Below are positions 8,770 to 16,548 of a DNA stretch of 53,367 nt, in pieces. Source of the stretch: Cellulosimicrobium cellulans (GTDB lineage: Bacteria; Actinomycetota; Actinomycetes; Actinomycetales; Cellulomonadaceae); the NCBI RefSeq assembly GCF_006539945.1, contig NZ_BJNZ01000033.1, positions 1 to 53,367 of the forward strand, written 5' to 3'. A model generated the notes under the pieces. It was given only the letters and a program-made list of their open reading frames with translations, searched no databases and had not been told where the DNA came from. The stretch's first letter is position 1, and each line of letters opens with the position of its first letter. Both the position numbers and the translations under genes were made by a program.

Positions 8770-9909
8770 TCAGCCGGCGGCGCCGACCGTGATGGACTCG
8801 ATCGCCGCGTGGACGTCCGTGCGCAGGTCCTCCGAGATCGGCGCGTTGCCCGCGGCCGACGCGGAGGCCGACTGGCCCTCCTCGCTCGAGATGTACGTGA
8901 GGAACGCCTTGACGAGGTTGCCCGCCGCCTCGTCCTCGTAGCTGGTGCACGCGATCGCGTACGAGACGAGCACCAGCGGGTAGGCGCCGGCCTCGGTCGT
9001 CGTGCGGTCCAGCTCGACCGCGATGTCGTGCTCGCCACGGCCCTCGACGCGCGGCGACGCGTCGACGACCTTCGCGGCGGCCTCGGGCGAGTACGCGACC
9101 CACTCCTCGCCGACCTTGATGCTCGCGGTGCCGAGGTCGCCGGCCTTCGAGGCGTCCGCGTAGCCGATCGTGCCCTCGCCGCCCTGGACCGTCTGCACGA
9201 CGCCGGAGGTGCCCTGCGCGGACTCCCCGCCCTGTGTCGGCCAGTCGCCGCTCGGCTCGTGGCCCCACGCGTCGCCGGCGGTCGCGGCGAGGTACTCGGT
9301 GAAGTTCTCGGTCGTGCCCGACTCGTCGGAGCGGTGGACCGGCGTGATCGCGAGGTCCGGGAGCGTCGCGTCGGGGTTGTCGGCGGCGATCTCCGGCGCG
9401 TTCCACTGCGTGATGGTGCCGTTGAAGATGCCCGCGATCGTGGCCGGCGCGAGGTTGAGCTCCGCGACGTCCGGCAGGTTGTAGATGATGGCGATCGGGC
9501 TGACGTAGACGGGGAGGTCGATCGCGCCGTCGGGGCCGCACACGGCCTGCGACTGCGTGATCTCCTCCTCCTTGAGCACCGCGTCCGAGCCGGCGAACGC
9601 GACGCCGCCCTCGAGGAACTGGGTGCGACCGCCACCGGAGCCGACGGGGTCGTAGTTCACGGTGACGTCGGGGTTCGCGCTCTGGAACCCGGCACGCCAC
9701 GCCTCCATGGCGGACTCCTGCGAGCTCGCGCCCGCACCGTTGAGCTCACCGCTGAGGTCGCTCGCGGTCTCGGACGAGCCCTCGGAGGAACCGTCGGTGG
9801 CGCCGTCGGCGCTGCCGACGGGGTCGTCCGACCCGCAGGCGGCGAGGGTCAGCGCGAGCGCACCGATCGCGACGGCGGATCCAGCACGGGAGAATCGGCT
9901 GAGCTTCAC
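8770..9909 (-). CDS. pstS: Phosphate-binding lipoprotein PstS
   Basis: About 379 residues. Signal peptide with lipobox TLAAC; then a Ser/Gly/Asp-rich spacer and a type II periplasmic-binding fold with the phosphate-contacting motifs GAGASSQESAM, GSGGGRTQF and HRSDESGTTENF. It captures inorganic phosphate outside the membrane and hands it to PstCA. I prefer GTG 9909 (VKLSRF) because GGAACGAAG lies at normal spacing; ATG 9921 would add four residues. First gene of the leftward operon, behind a PHO-box-like element. Confidence 0.97.
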   Translation of the reverse strand: MKLSRFSRAGSAVAIGALALTLAACGSDDPVGSADGATDGSSEGSSETASDLSGELNGAGASSQESAMEAWRAGFQSANPDVTVNYDPVGSGGGRTQFLEGGVAFAGSDAVLKEEEITQSQAVCGPDGAIDLPVYVSPIAIIYNLPDVAELNLAPATIAGIFNGTITQWNAPEIAADNPDATLPDLAITPVHRSDESGTTENFTEYLAATAGDAWGHEPSGDWPTQGGESAQGTSGVVQTVQGGEGTIGYADASKAGDLGTASIKVGEEWVAYSPEAAAKVVDASPRVEGRGEHDIAVELDRTTTEAGAYPLVLVSYAIACTSYEDEAAGNLVKAFLTYISSEEGQSASASAAGNAPISEDLRTDVHAAIESITVGAAG

Positions 9910-9968
9910 TCTTCGTTCCATCCTGTTCAAGCGTCTCGTGGCACCAGCGAGCGCCGGTGACGATCCCG

Positions 9969-9974
9969 ACGCTA
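9969..9974 (-). promoter_or_regulatory. Putative pstS -10 element
   Basis: TAGCGT on the minus strand about 60 nt upstream of the pstS start. The PHO-box-like repeats lie 32 bp further upstream, around the expected activator position. Confidence 0.45.
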
Positions 9975-10005
9975 GGAGCGCCGGGTGACGCGTTCCCCGA
10001 GAGCG

Positions 10006-10023
10006 GGTGAACGAGGGATGAAC
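10006..10023 (-). promoter_or_regulatory. PHO box upstream of pstS
   Basis: On the minus strand GTTCATC, four bases, then GTTCACC: a direct repeat with 11-bp period, the form bound by PhoP/RegX3 in actinobacteria. It stands upstream of pstS and beside regX3, so phosphate-starvation activation of pstSCAB is expected. Confidence 0.75.
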
Positions 10024-10092
10024 AGTGCACAGACCTTCCGTGCCACGCTCCCGGCCGGTTCGGCGGGCTTGGCCGGGGCTCCGACGCCGCAC

Positions 10093-10139
10093 GACGACGG
10101 CCCCGGAGCGTCCGGGAGGGGACGCGCCGGGGCCGTCGT
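10093..10139 (-). terminator. Hairpin terminator after regX3
   Basis: CGACGGCCCCGG-A-GCGTCC pairs with GGACGC-G-CCGGGGCCGTCG around a short loop, one internal mismatch. It lies 17 bp past the regX3 stop and insulates it from pstS. Confidence 0.75.
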
Positions 10140-10155
10140 GCGCAGTGCCGGGGGG

Positions 10156-10860
10156 TCAGGCCTGGGCGACCCCGTCCGCGATCTTGTAGCCCAGGCCGCG
10201 TACCGTGAGCAGGTAGCGGGGGCTCGCGGGCTCCGGCTCGATCTTCGACCGGATGCGCTTGACGTGGACGTCGAGCGTCTTCGTGTCGCCCACGTAGTCC
10301 GTGCCCCAGACCCGGTCGATGAGCTGCCCGCGCGTGAGCACGCGCCCCGCGTTGCGCAGGAGCAGCTCGAGGAGCTCGAACTCCTTGAGGGGGAACGGCA
10401 CGACCTGGCCGTCGACGCTCACCGTGTGCCGCTCGACGTCCATGCGGACCGGACCGACCTCCAGCGCGCTCTCCGCGACGATCTCGCCCCCGCTCTCCCC
10501 GCCCTTGCGGCGCAGCACGGCGCGCACGCGCGCGAGCAGCTCGCGGAACGAGTACGGCTTCGTCACGTAGTCGTCGGCACCCAGCTCGAGGCCCACGACC
10601 TTGTCGATCTCCGAGTCCTTCGCCGTGAGCATGATGACCGGCACGTCACCGCGCTGCCGCAGCTCGCGGCACACCTCGGTGCCGCTCAGCCCGGGGAGCA
10701 TGAGGTCGAGCAGGACCAGGTCCGCCCCGTCCGCGTCGAACCGCTCCAGCGCCTCGGTGCCCGTCGCCGCCTCGACGACGTCGAAGCCCTCGCGTCGCAG
10801 CTGGTACGTCAACGGGTCGCGGTACGACTCCTCGTCCTCCACCACCAGGATGCGCGTCAC
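10156..10860 (-). CDS. regX3: OmpR/PhoB-type response regulator RegX3 (phosphate response)
   Basis: 234 residues: receiver domain (acidic pocket VEDEE, phospho-acceptor Asp52 in LLDLMLPG, Lys in VTKPYSF) and a winged-helix DNA-binding domain (FELLELLLRNAGRVLTRGQL, DVHVKRIRSKIE, TVRGLGYKI). It should bind GTTCAC-type direct repeats and activate the Pho regulon when phosphorylated by SenX3. GTG 10860 overlaps the senX3 stop (GTGA). The pst operon is immediately downstream with its own promoter. Confidence 0.96.
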   Translation of the reverse strand: MTRILVVEDEESYRDPLTYQLRREGFDVVEAATGTEALERFDADGADLVLLDLMLPGLSGTEVCRELRQRGDVPVIMLTAKDSEIDKVVGLELGADDYVTKPYSFRELLARVRAVLRRKGGESGGEIVAESALEVGPVRMDVERHTVSVDGQVVPFPLKEFELLELLLRNAGRVLTRGQLIDRVWGTDYVGDTKTLDVHVKRIRSKIEPEPASPRYLLTVRGLGYKIADGVAQA

Positions 10861-12155
10861 GCGCCTACCTCCTTGTTCTGAACGTCGTCGGGTGCGGGGG
10901 TCTCCACGGCCCGCCGCACGTCGTGCTGCACGGGCGCGGGGTCCGCCCCGGCCGTGCCCTCGTCCTGCACCGCGCCGGGGGTCGTGCCCGACGGCGCGTC
11001 GTGCGGCTGCCCGGTCGGGACGTCCGCCGCGGGGATCCGGAGCGTGAAGGTCGACCCGCGCCCCGGCTCGGACCACATCGTGACCTCGCCACCGTGGTCG
11101 GCGGCGACGTGCTTGACGATGCTGAGGCCGAGGCCCGTCCCGCCGGTGTCGCGCGAGCGCGCGGGGTCCACCCGGTAGAAGCGCTCGAACACGCGGGCCT
11201 GCTCGTCGGCCGAGATGCCGATGCCCTGGTCCACGACGGCGATCTCGACCAGGTCGTCCGCGAGCGAGACGCCGACGCCCACGCGCGTGTTCTCGCCCGA
11301 GTAGGCGACCGCGTTGTCGAGCAGGTTGCGCACCGCGGTCACGAGCAGGTTGTGGTCGCCGTACACGGCGGCGTCGAGCTCTCCCCCGGTCGTGAGCGTG
11401 ATGCCCTTGCCCTGCGCGGTCGTGCGCGCGCGGTCCACCGCCTCCTCGATCACGCCCCGCACCGGCACCACCGTGACCTCCTGGAGCGCGCCCGCGACCT
11501 GGAGCCGCGAGAGCTCGATGATCTCCTGCACGAGCGCGGAGAGGCGCGTCGCCTCCGACTGCATGCGCGCGGAGAACCGCCGCACCGCCACCGGGTCGTC
11601 GGCGGCGTCCTGCACCGTCTCGGCGAGCAGCGCGAGCGCCCCGACCGGCGTCTTCAGCTCGTGGGACACGTTCACGACGAAGTCGCGGCGGATCGCCTCG
11701 ACGCGCCGCGCCTCCGTGCGGTCCTCCGCGAGGACGAGCATGTGCTGCGGGCCCACCTGCGCGACGCGGACCTGGAGCATGACCGTGCCCCGGCCGACCG
11801 GACCGCGCGGGAGCTCGAGCTCCTCGTCGCGGATCACGCCGTCCCGACGCACGTCGTCGATCATGTCCCGGATCGCCGCGTGCGCGATCGCGTCGCCCCG
11901 CACCACGCCCAGCGCGTACGCCGGCGGGCTGGCCCGCACCACCTCGCCCTCCTCGTCCAGGACGACGGCGGCGGACCGCAGCACGGCCAGCACCCGGACG
12001 AGACCCTCGTCGAGCTCGGGCGCCGGCTCCGCCCGCGCGGCACGCTGCTGGCGCTCGCTCACGCGGAACGCGATGGCCGCGATCACGCCGACCACGACGC
12101 CCACGACACCGGCGAGGAGCACGGTCGCGCCCTCGAACAGACTCTCGGCTTGCAC
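10857..12155 (-). CDS. senX3: Sensor histidine kinase SenX3 (phosphate response)
   Basis: 432 residues. One N-terminal membrane helix (about 12-30), a PAS-like region (50-145), HisKA with phospho-acceptor His165 in NVSHELKTP, then the ATPase domain (NLLDNA, DQGIGI, GTGLGLSI) and a disordered Pro/Ala-rich tail. The single helix and PAS layout match mycobacterial SenX3, thought to sense the Pst/PhoU complex. Start GTG 12155 is supported by a TACGCT hexamer exactly 6 nt upstream (leaderless mRNA). Divergent from phoU. Confidence 0.96.
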   Translation of the reverse strand: MQAESLFEGATVLLAGVVGVVVGVIAAIAFRVSERQQRAARAEPAPELDEGLVRVLAVLRSAAVVLDEEGEVVRASPPAYALGVVRGDAIAHAAIRDMIDDVRRDGVIRDEELELPRGPVGRGTVMLQVRVAQVGPQHMLVLAEDRTEARRVEAIRRDFVVNVSHELKTPVGALALLAETVQDAADDPVAVRRFSARMQSEATRLSALVQEIIELSRLQVAGALQEVTVVPVRGVIEEAVDRARTTAQGKGITLTTGGELDAAVYGDHNLLVTAVRNLLDNAVAYSGENTRVGVGVSLADDLVEIAVVDQGIGISADEQARVFERFYRVDPARSRDTGGTGLGLSIVKHVAADHGGEVTMWSEPGRGSTFTLRIPAADVPTGQPHDAPSGTTPGAVQDEGTAGADPAPVQHDVRRAVETPAPDDVQNKEVGA

Positions 12156-12161
12156 ACGTCC

Positions 12162-12167
12162 AGCGTA
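12162..12167 (-). promoter_or_regulatory. Putative -10 hexamer for leaderless senX3
   Basis: TACGCT on the minus strand, 6 nt before GTG 12155; transcription would begin at the start codon. Confidence 0.5.
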
Positions 12168-12226
12168 CGGTCGCACACGGACCCCACCGGCCGAACAGGC
12201 GCTCGCACGGGCGCGAGCCGCCAAGA

Positions 12227-12255
12227 GTTCACCTGGCGGCGCCCTGGAGTTCACC
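12227..12255 (+). promoter_or_regulatory. PHO-box-like repeats between senX3 and phoU
   Basis: Two perfect GTTCACC heptamers at 12227-12233 and 12249-12255. Their 22-bp spacing is two 11-bp PHO units with a degenerate middle unit. Sits between the divergent promoters, so RegX3 could control senX3-regX3 and phoU together, as at the Streptomyces phoRP-phoU region. Confidence 0.6.
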
Positions 12256-12374
12256 GCCCGGTCGACCGCGCCTGCGAGCGTGACAGGAGCCGACGGCGTG
12301 CCCGGGCGCCGCCCGGCGCGCAGGGGTGCACGCCGTCACGGACCGGACCGACCGGTCACGACGAGAGGGAAGCG

Positions 12375-13058
12375 ATGCGGGAGATCTTCGAGGCCGAGCT
12401 GAAGCAGGTCGGCGACGACCTGGCCGAGATGAGCCGGCTGGTGGAGTCCGCTGTGAACCGCGCCGGGCAGGCGCTCCTCACGGCGGACCTGCAGCTCGCG
12501 CAGTCGGTCATCGGCGACGATCACACGATCGACGCCCTCGAGCGCGAGCTCGACGAGCGGTGCGTGCTCCTCCTCGCGCAGCAGCAGCCCGTCGCCACCG
12601 ACCTGCGGGTCGTGGTCAGCGCGCTGCGCATGAGCGCCACGCTGGAGCGCATGGGCGACCTCGCCCGCCACATCGCGCAGGTCGCGCGCGGCCGCTACCC
12701 GGCGCGCGCCATCGAGCCGTCGCTCCACCGGACGTTCGAGCAGATGCACGACGCCGCCGTGCGCGTCGCCCGCCGGACGACGACGCTCCTCACGACGCGC
12801 GACCTCACCGTCGCCGCGAACATCGAGCGCGACGACGACCTGCTCGACAAGCTCCACCAGGACACCTTCACCGCGCTGCTCGACGGCACGTGGACCGGCA
12901 CCCCGCAGGAGACGGTCGACGTCACGCTCGTGGGCCGCTACTACGAGCGCTTCGGCGACCACGGCGTCTCCATCGCGAAGCGCGTGACGTACCTCGTCAC
13001 CGGGGACTTCGCCGACGACCGCGGCACCCCCGCCGGCTCCGCCCGCGCCACCGCCTGA
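12375..13058 (+). CDS. phoU: Phosphate transport system regulatory protein PhoU
   Basis: 227 residues forming two three-helix PhoU repeats. The metal-binding motif class is visible in each: ATDLRVVVSALRMSATLERMGD in the first and VGRYYERFGDHGVSIAKRV in the second. In the family PhoU links the Pst transporter to the sensor kinase and dampens the Pho response in phosphate sufficiency. ATG 12375 has a GAGGGA Shine-Dalgarno. Divergent from senX3 and followed after 12 bp by the first unit of a repeat array. Confidence 0.96.
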   Translation: MREIFEAELKQVGDDLAEMSRLVESAVNRAGQALLTADLQLAQSVIGDDHTIDALERELDERCVLLLAQQQPVATDLRVVVSALRMSATLERMGDLARHIAQVARGRYPARAIEPSLHRTFEQMHDAAVRVARRTTTLLTTRDLTVAANIERDDDLLDKLHQDTFTALLDGTWTGTPQETVDVTLVGRYYERFGDHGVSIAKRVTYLVTGDFADDRGTPAGSARATA

Positions 13059-13070
13059 CGATCGTCCGCG

Positions 13071-13196
13071 CGAGGTCGTGCCTCGGTCGGTCGAGAGCGG
13101 ACCCTGGTCGGCCGAGGGAGAACCCCCGTCGCGCGAGAGAGAACCCTGGTCGCGCGAGGTAGAGCCGTGGTCCGGCGAGGTAGAGCCGTGGTTCCT
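13071..13196 (+). repeat. 21-bp tandem repeat array, 6 units, plus orientation
   Basis: Units begin with CGA at 13071, 13092, 13113, 13134, 13155 and 13176: an exact 21-bp period. The last two match the core CGAGGTAGAGCCGTGGT; units become progressively more degenerate toward phoU. No spacers between units, so this is not a CRISPR. Together with the opposed array at 13567-13797 it forms a large inverted structure. Confidence 0.85.
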
Positions 13197-13566
13197 GTGC
13201 CCGACGGCGTGTGGTCGCCCTGGGTGGGCAGGGTGGGTGGTGGTGGCTCAGGTACATCGCAGGCCCGGCCCGTACGGTGACCCAGGTGCGCTGCGGGCCT
13301 GCGGGCGGGCGCCCCGCCGGTGCGTCGCGGTCGCCTGACTCGGTCGGTCGCCCAGCTCAGCCGGCGCGGTCCGCCTGGTCCCCGCCAGACCGTGCGGCCC
13401 GCCCCGGAGCCTCACCGCTCCCAGCCTCGCCGAGTGACCCGGTCGCCGTCCGCGAACCTGTCGCCGCGGGGCCGCGGACACCGACGACGGCGGGTGACCG
13501 ACCGTCGTCGGGCACGACGACGCACGGGCGACTCAGCAGCACGGGCCGCCGACCGCCGTCGACCAC
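13197..13566. other. Spacer between opposed repeat arrays
   Basis: 370 bp without a credible gene. Open frames exist on both strands but they simply run into the repeat arrays and show no family resemblance. A TACGGT hexamer at 13273-13278 sits 7 nt before a GTG at 13286, which looks like the leaderless-start pattern, but the frame it opens is not protein-like. Confidence 0.5.
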
Positions 13567-13797
13567 GGTGACCACCGTTCTCCCTCGGCCGACCACGGCT
13601 CTACCTCGCGCAACCACGGCTCTACCTCGCGCAACCACGGCTCTACCCCGCGCAACCACGGCTCTACCTCGCGGAACCACGGCTCTACCTCGCGCAACCA
13701 CGGCTCTACCTCGCGCAACCACGGTTCTCTGTCGGGCGACCGCGGATCGACCTCGGCCGATCACGGTTCTCCCTCGGCGGACTCCGGTACTACCTCG
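13567..13797 (-). repeat. 21-bp tandem repeat array, 11 units, minus orientation
   Basis: Units end in tcg (plus strand) at 13587, 13608, 13629, 13650, 13671, 13692, 13713, 13734, 13755, 13776 and 13797, an exact 21-bp period. The central units are nearly identical (minus strand CGAGGTAGAGCCGTGGTT); the outer ones have diverged. All three frames stay open because the unit has no in-phase stop and 21 is a multiple of three, so the apparent heptapeptide repeats are probably not real proteins. Confidence 0.88.
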
Positions 13798-13822
13798 ACC
13801 GCCGGTCGGAACCGTCTCGCAC

Positions 13823-13876
13823 GCGCAGACGGCCGTGGCCCGTCCGGATCTCCGGACGGGCCACGGCCGTCTGTGC
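13823..13876. terminator. Long hairpin terminator after gpmA
   Basis: CAGACGGCCGTGGCCCGTCC and its complement form a stem of at least 22 bp with an ATCT loop; allowing one G-T pair it extends to about 26 bp. It lies 12 bp beyond the gpmA stop and faces the repeat region. Confidence 0.85.
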
Positions 13877-13887
13877 AGGAGGGGCGG

Positions 13888-14625
13888 TCAGCGGCCCTGG
13901 TTGGCGACTGCGGCGGCGGCCTCGGCGGCGGCCTCGGGGTCGAGGTAGCGGCCGCCCTGGGTGATCGGCTTGAGGTCCTCGTCGAGCTCGTAGAGCAGCG
14001 GGATGCCGGTCGGGATGTTGAGCGCGGCGATGTCCTCGTCGGAGATGCCGTCGAGGTGCTTGACGATCGCGCGCAGCGAGTTGCCGTGCGCCGCGACGAG
14101 GACGGTCTTGCCGGCCTTCAGGTCCGGGACGACCTCGCCGTCCCAGTACGGCAGGGCGCGCTCGAGCACGTCCTTGAGGCACTCGGTGCGCACGACGGGG
14201 GCGTCGGCGTAGCGCGGGTCCGCGTCCTGCGAGAACTCGGAGCCGAGCTCGATCTCCGGCGGCGGGACGTCGTACGAGCGGCGCCAGAGCATGAACTGCT
14301 CCTCGCCGAACTCCTCGAGCGTCTGCTTCTTGTTCTTGCCCTGGAGCGCGCCGTAGTGCCGCTCGTTGAGGCGCCACGACCGCTTCACGGGGATCCAGTG
14401 GCGGTCCGCGGCGTCGAGCGACAGGTTCGCCGTCGTGATGGCGCGGCGCAGGAGCGAGGTGTGCACGACGTCGGGCAGGACGCCGGCCTCCGTGAGGAGC
14501 TGACCGCCGCGCTTCGCCTCCTCGGTCCCCTTCTCCGACAGGGCGACGTCCACCCAGCCGGTGAACAGGTTCTTGGCGTTCCATTCGCTCTCGCCGTGGC
14601 GGAGCAGCACGAGGGTGTAGGTCAT
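13888..14625 (-). CDS. gpmA: 2,3-bisphosphoglycerate-dependent phosphoglycerate mutase
   Basis: 245 residues. Histidine-phosphatase fold: phospho-acceptor His10 in [10 protein letters not shown], the [12 protein letters not shown] block with the catalytic acid, and the second catalytic His in AAHGNSLRA. Interconverts 3- and 2-phosphoglycerate in glycolysis and gluconeogenesis in the cytosol. Start ATG 14625 matches the family start [10 protein letters not shown]; an upstream ATG at 14634 would add three residues. Neighbourhood mshA-gpm-senX3-regX3 is the same as in mycobacteria. Confidence 0.96.
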   Translation of the reverse strand: MTYTLVLLRHGESEWNAKNLFTGWVDVALSEKGTEEAKRGGQLLTEAGVLPDVVHTSLLRRAITTANLSLDAADRHWIPVKRSWRLNERHYGALQGKNKKQTLEEFGEEQFMLWRRSYDVPPPEIELGSEFSQDADPRYADAPVVRTECLKDVLERALPYWDGEVVPDLKAGKTVLVAAHGNSLRAIVKHLDGISDEDIAALNIPTGIPLLYELDEDLKPITQGGRYLDPEAAAEAAAAVANQGR

Positions 14626-14749
14626 GGGTTCCATCCTGCCGCACGGCCCGCCACGCGGGCACCCGCGTCCCACGTGGTGGTGACCGTCGCCGTCGGGCGT
14701 GGGACGAAGGTCCGGGAATCGGGCGGACGGCACGCACGTTGCCCCGGAC

Positions 14750-15196
14750 ATGCCGATCGACGGAGAGTACGCCCCCAGCCCGAGCGCCTGGTCCCGCAAG
14801 CAGGCCGAGTCCTACGAGTCGTCCGGGGGGACGCGCAGCACGACCCTGAACGGGATGCCGGTGGTGGTGCTCACGACCCTGGGGCGGCGCACCGGCAAGG
14901 TCCGCAAGACGCCGCTCATGCGGGTCGAGCACGACGGCGTGTACGCGATCGTCGCGTCCCTGGGCGGCGCCCCGAAGCACCCGGTCTGGTACCACAACGT
15001 CCTGGCGCACCCGCAGGTCGAGCTCCAGGACGAGGCCGAGCGCCACGACTACGTCGCGCGCGAGGTCCACGGCGAGGAGCGGGCGCTCTGGTGGGAGCGC
15101 GCCGTCGCCGCCTACCCGCCGTACGCGGACTACCAGACGAGGACGTCGCGAGAGATCCCCGTCCTGGTCCTGGAGCGCACCGCTCCGGACGCCTGA
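14750..15196 (+). CDS. Nitroreductase/deazaflavin-dependent oxidoreductase family protein
   Basis: 148 residues with the DDN/FGD-type split-barrel signature: [23 protein letters not shown], then [16 protein letters not shown] and [14 protein letters not shown]. Members bind F420H2 (occasionally FMN) and reduce diverse substrates; the substrate here cannot be told. The N-terminus [18 protein letters not shown] is the usual lead-in. The start ATG 14750 lacks a good Shine-Dalgarno. It lies between the divergently read gpmA and mshA. Confidence 0.9.
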   Translation: MPIDGEYAPSPSAWSRKQAESYESSGGTRSTTLNGMPVVVLTTLGRRTGKVRKTPLMRVEHDGVYAIVASLGGAPKHPVWYHNVLAHPQVELQDEAERHDYVAREVHGEERALWWERAVAAYPPYADYQTRTSREIPVLVLERTAPDA

Positions 15197-15219
15197 CCCG
15201 CAGCGAGGGCCGCGCCGCG

Positions 15220-16542
15220 TCAGCGCGCCGCGCGGACCTTGCGCGCCTGCGCGTAGACGTCGAGCATGCGCAGCGCGGCGGTGTCCCAGCCGAACCGCTC
15301 GCCCGCGCGCCGGGCGCCGTCGCCGAGGGCGGCGAGGCGCTCGTCGTCGGCCAGCAGGTCGCCCAGCACGCGCGCCCACGTCCCCGGGTCGTGGTCGGGC
15401 ACGAGGACGCCGGAGACCTGGTCCTCCACGACCGTCCGCAGCCCGCCGACGGCGGCCGCGACGACGGGCGTGCCGCTCGCCTCGGCCTCGGCCGCGACGA
15501 GACCGAACGACTCGTTGTGCGACGGCACCGCGACGACGTCGGCAGCGCGGTACCACCGCGCGAGCTCGTCGCGCGGGACCGGCGGGCGCACGACGAGCCG
15601 GTCACTCACCCCGACCTGGTAGGCGAGCGCCTCGAGCTCGCGCACCGCCGTCGGGCGCCCGCTCGGGCCGCCCAGCACGACGAGCGTCGGCACGGGCTCT
15701 CCCCGCTCGGCGAGGACGCCGAGCGCCCGGACGAGCACGTCCGGACCCTTGAGCGGCTGCACCCGCCCCGCGAAGAGCACGAGGCCGCCGTCGGTGGGCA
15801 GCCCCAGCCCGGCGCGCAGCGCCCGGCGCCGCTCCCGCCGTGCGGTGCCGTCGCCCGCCGACGCGCTGCCGGGGTCCGGGGAGAACAGGTCGAGGTCGAC
15901 GCCCGGCGGCACGACGTGCACGCGCGCGGGGTCCGCGGCGTAGTCGCGCACGAGGTCGTCCGCCTCGGCGTCCGTGCTCGCGACGAGCGCGTCCGCCTCG
16001 GCGACGACCTGCTCCTCCCCGATGATCCGGCCCAGCGGCTCGGGCGCGTCGCCCGGGGCGAGCGCGGCGTTCTTCACGCGCGCGAGCGTGTGCATGGTGT
16101 GCACGAGCGGGACGTCCCAGCGGTCGGCCGCGAGCCAGCCCACCTGGCCCGAGAGCCAGTAGTGGGTGTGGACGACGTCGTACCAGCCCTCGTGGTGCCG
16201 CGCCTCCGCGCGCAGCACCCCCGCCGTGAAGGCGCAGAGCTGGCCGGGCAGGTCGTTCTTGTCGAGCCCCTCGAAGGGCCCGGCGACGACGTGGCGCACC
16301 GTCACGCCGTCGGACACCTCGACCTTGCGGGGCTGGCTCGACGCCGTCGCGCGCGTGAAGATCTCGACCTGCGTGCCGCGGCGGGCGAGCGCGTGCGCGA
16401 GCTCCGTGACGTACACGTTCATGCCGCCCGCGTCGCCCGTGCCGGGCTGGTCCAGGGGCGACGTGTGCACCGAGAGCATGGCGACCCGCAGCGGGGTCGA
16501 CAGGTCCGGGGAGACGCCCTCCGGCAGCTCGAGCGCGGTCAC
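15220..16542 (-). CDS. mshA: D-inositol-3-phosphate glycosyltransferase (mycothiol biosynthesis)
   Basis: 440 residues, GT4 family, GT-B fold. The acceptor-domain opening ([26 protein letters not shown]) and HTHYWLSG are characteristic of MshA; the donor-domain [20 protein letters not shown] provides the E-x7-E nucleotide-sugar motif. It joins UDP-GlcNAc to inositol-3-phosphate, the first step to mycothiol. Starts GTG 16542, 6 bp after the lactonase stop, so both genes are probably one transcript. A mycothiol-dependent-isomerase-like gene occurs at 50.6 kb. Confidence 0.96.
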   Translation of the reverse strand: MTALELPEGVSPDLSTPLRVAMLSVHTSPLDQPGTGDAGGMNVYVTELAHALARRGTQVEIFTRATASSQPRKVEVSDGVTVRHVVAGPFEGLDKNDLPGQLCAFTAGVLRAEARHHEGWYDVVHTHYWLSGQVGWLAADRWDVPLVHTMHTLARVKNAALAPGDAPEPLGRIIGEEQVVAEADALVASTDAEADDLVRDYAADPARVHVVPPGVDLDLFSPDPGSASAGDGTARRERRRALRAGLGLPTDGGLVLFAGRVQPLKGPDVLVRALGVLAERGEPVPTLVVLGGPSGRPTAVRELEALAYQVGVSDRLVVRPPVPRDELARWYRAADVVAVPSHNESFGLVAAEAEASGTPVVAAAVGGLRTVVEDQVSGVLVPDHDPGTWARVLGDLLADDERLAALGDGARRAGERFGWDTAALRMLDVYAQARKVRAAR

Positions 16543-16548
16543 GGCGGG

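Noticed and set aside
13567-13797. CRISPR array
   Set aside because: Regular repeats, but contiguous 21-bp units without spacers and no cas genes nearby.
13286-13948. Open frame running through the 13-kb repeats with heptapeptide repeats (ALPRATT; REVEPWL on the other strand)
   Set aside because: All frames on both strands stay open because the 21-bp unit lacks in-phase stops. No domain, no sound start apart from a chance TACGGT/GTG, and the frame crosses the gpmA terminator.
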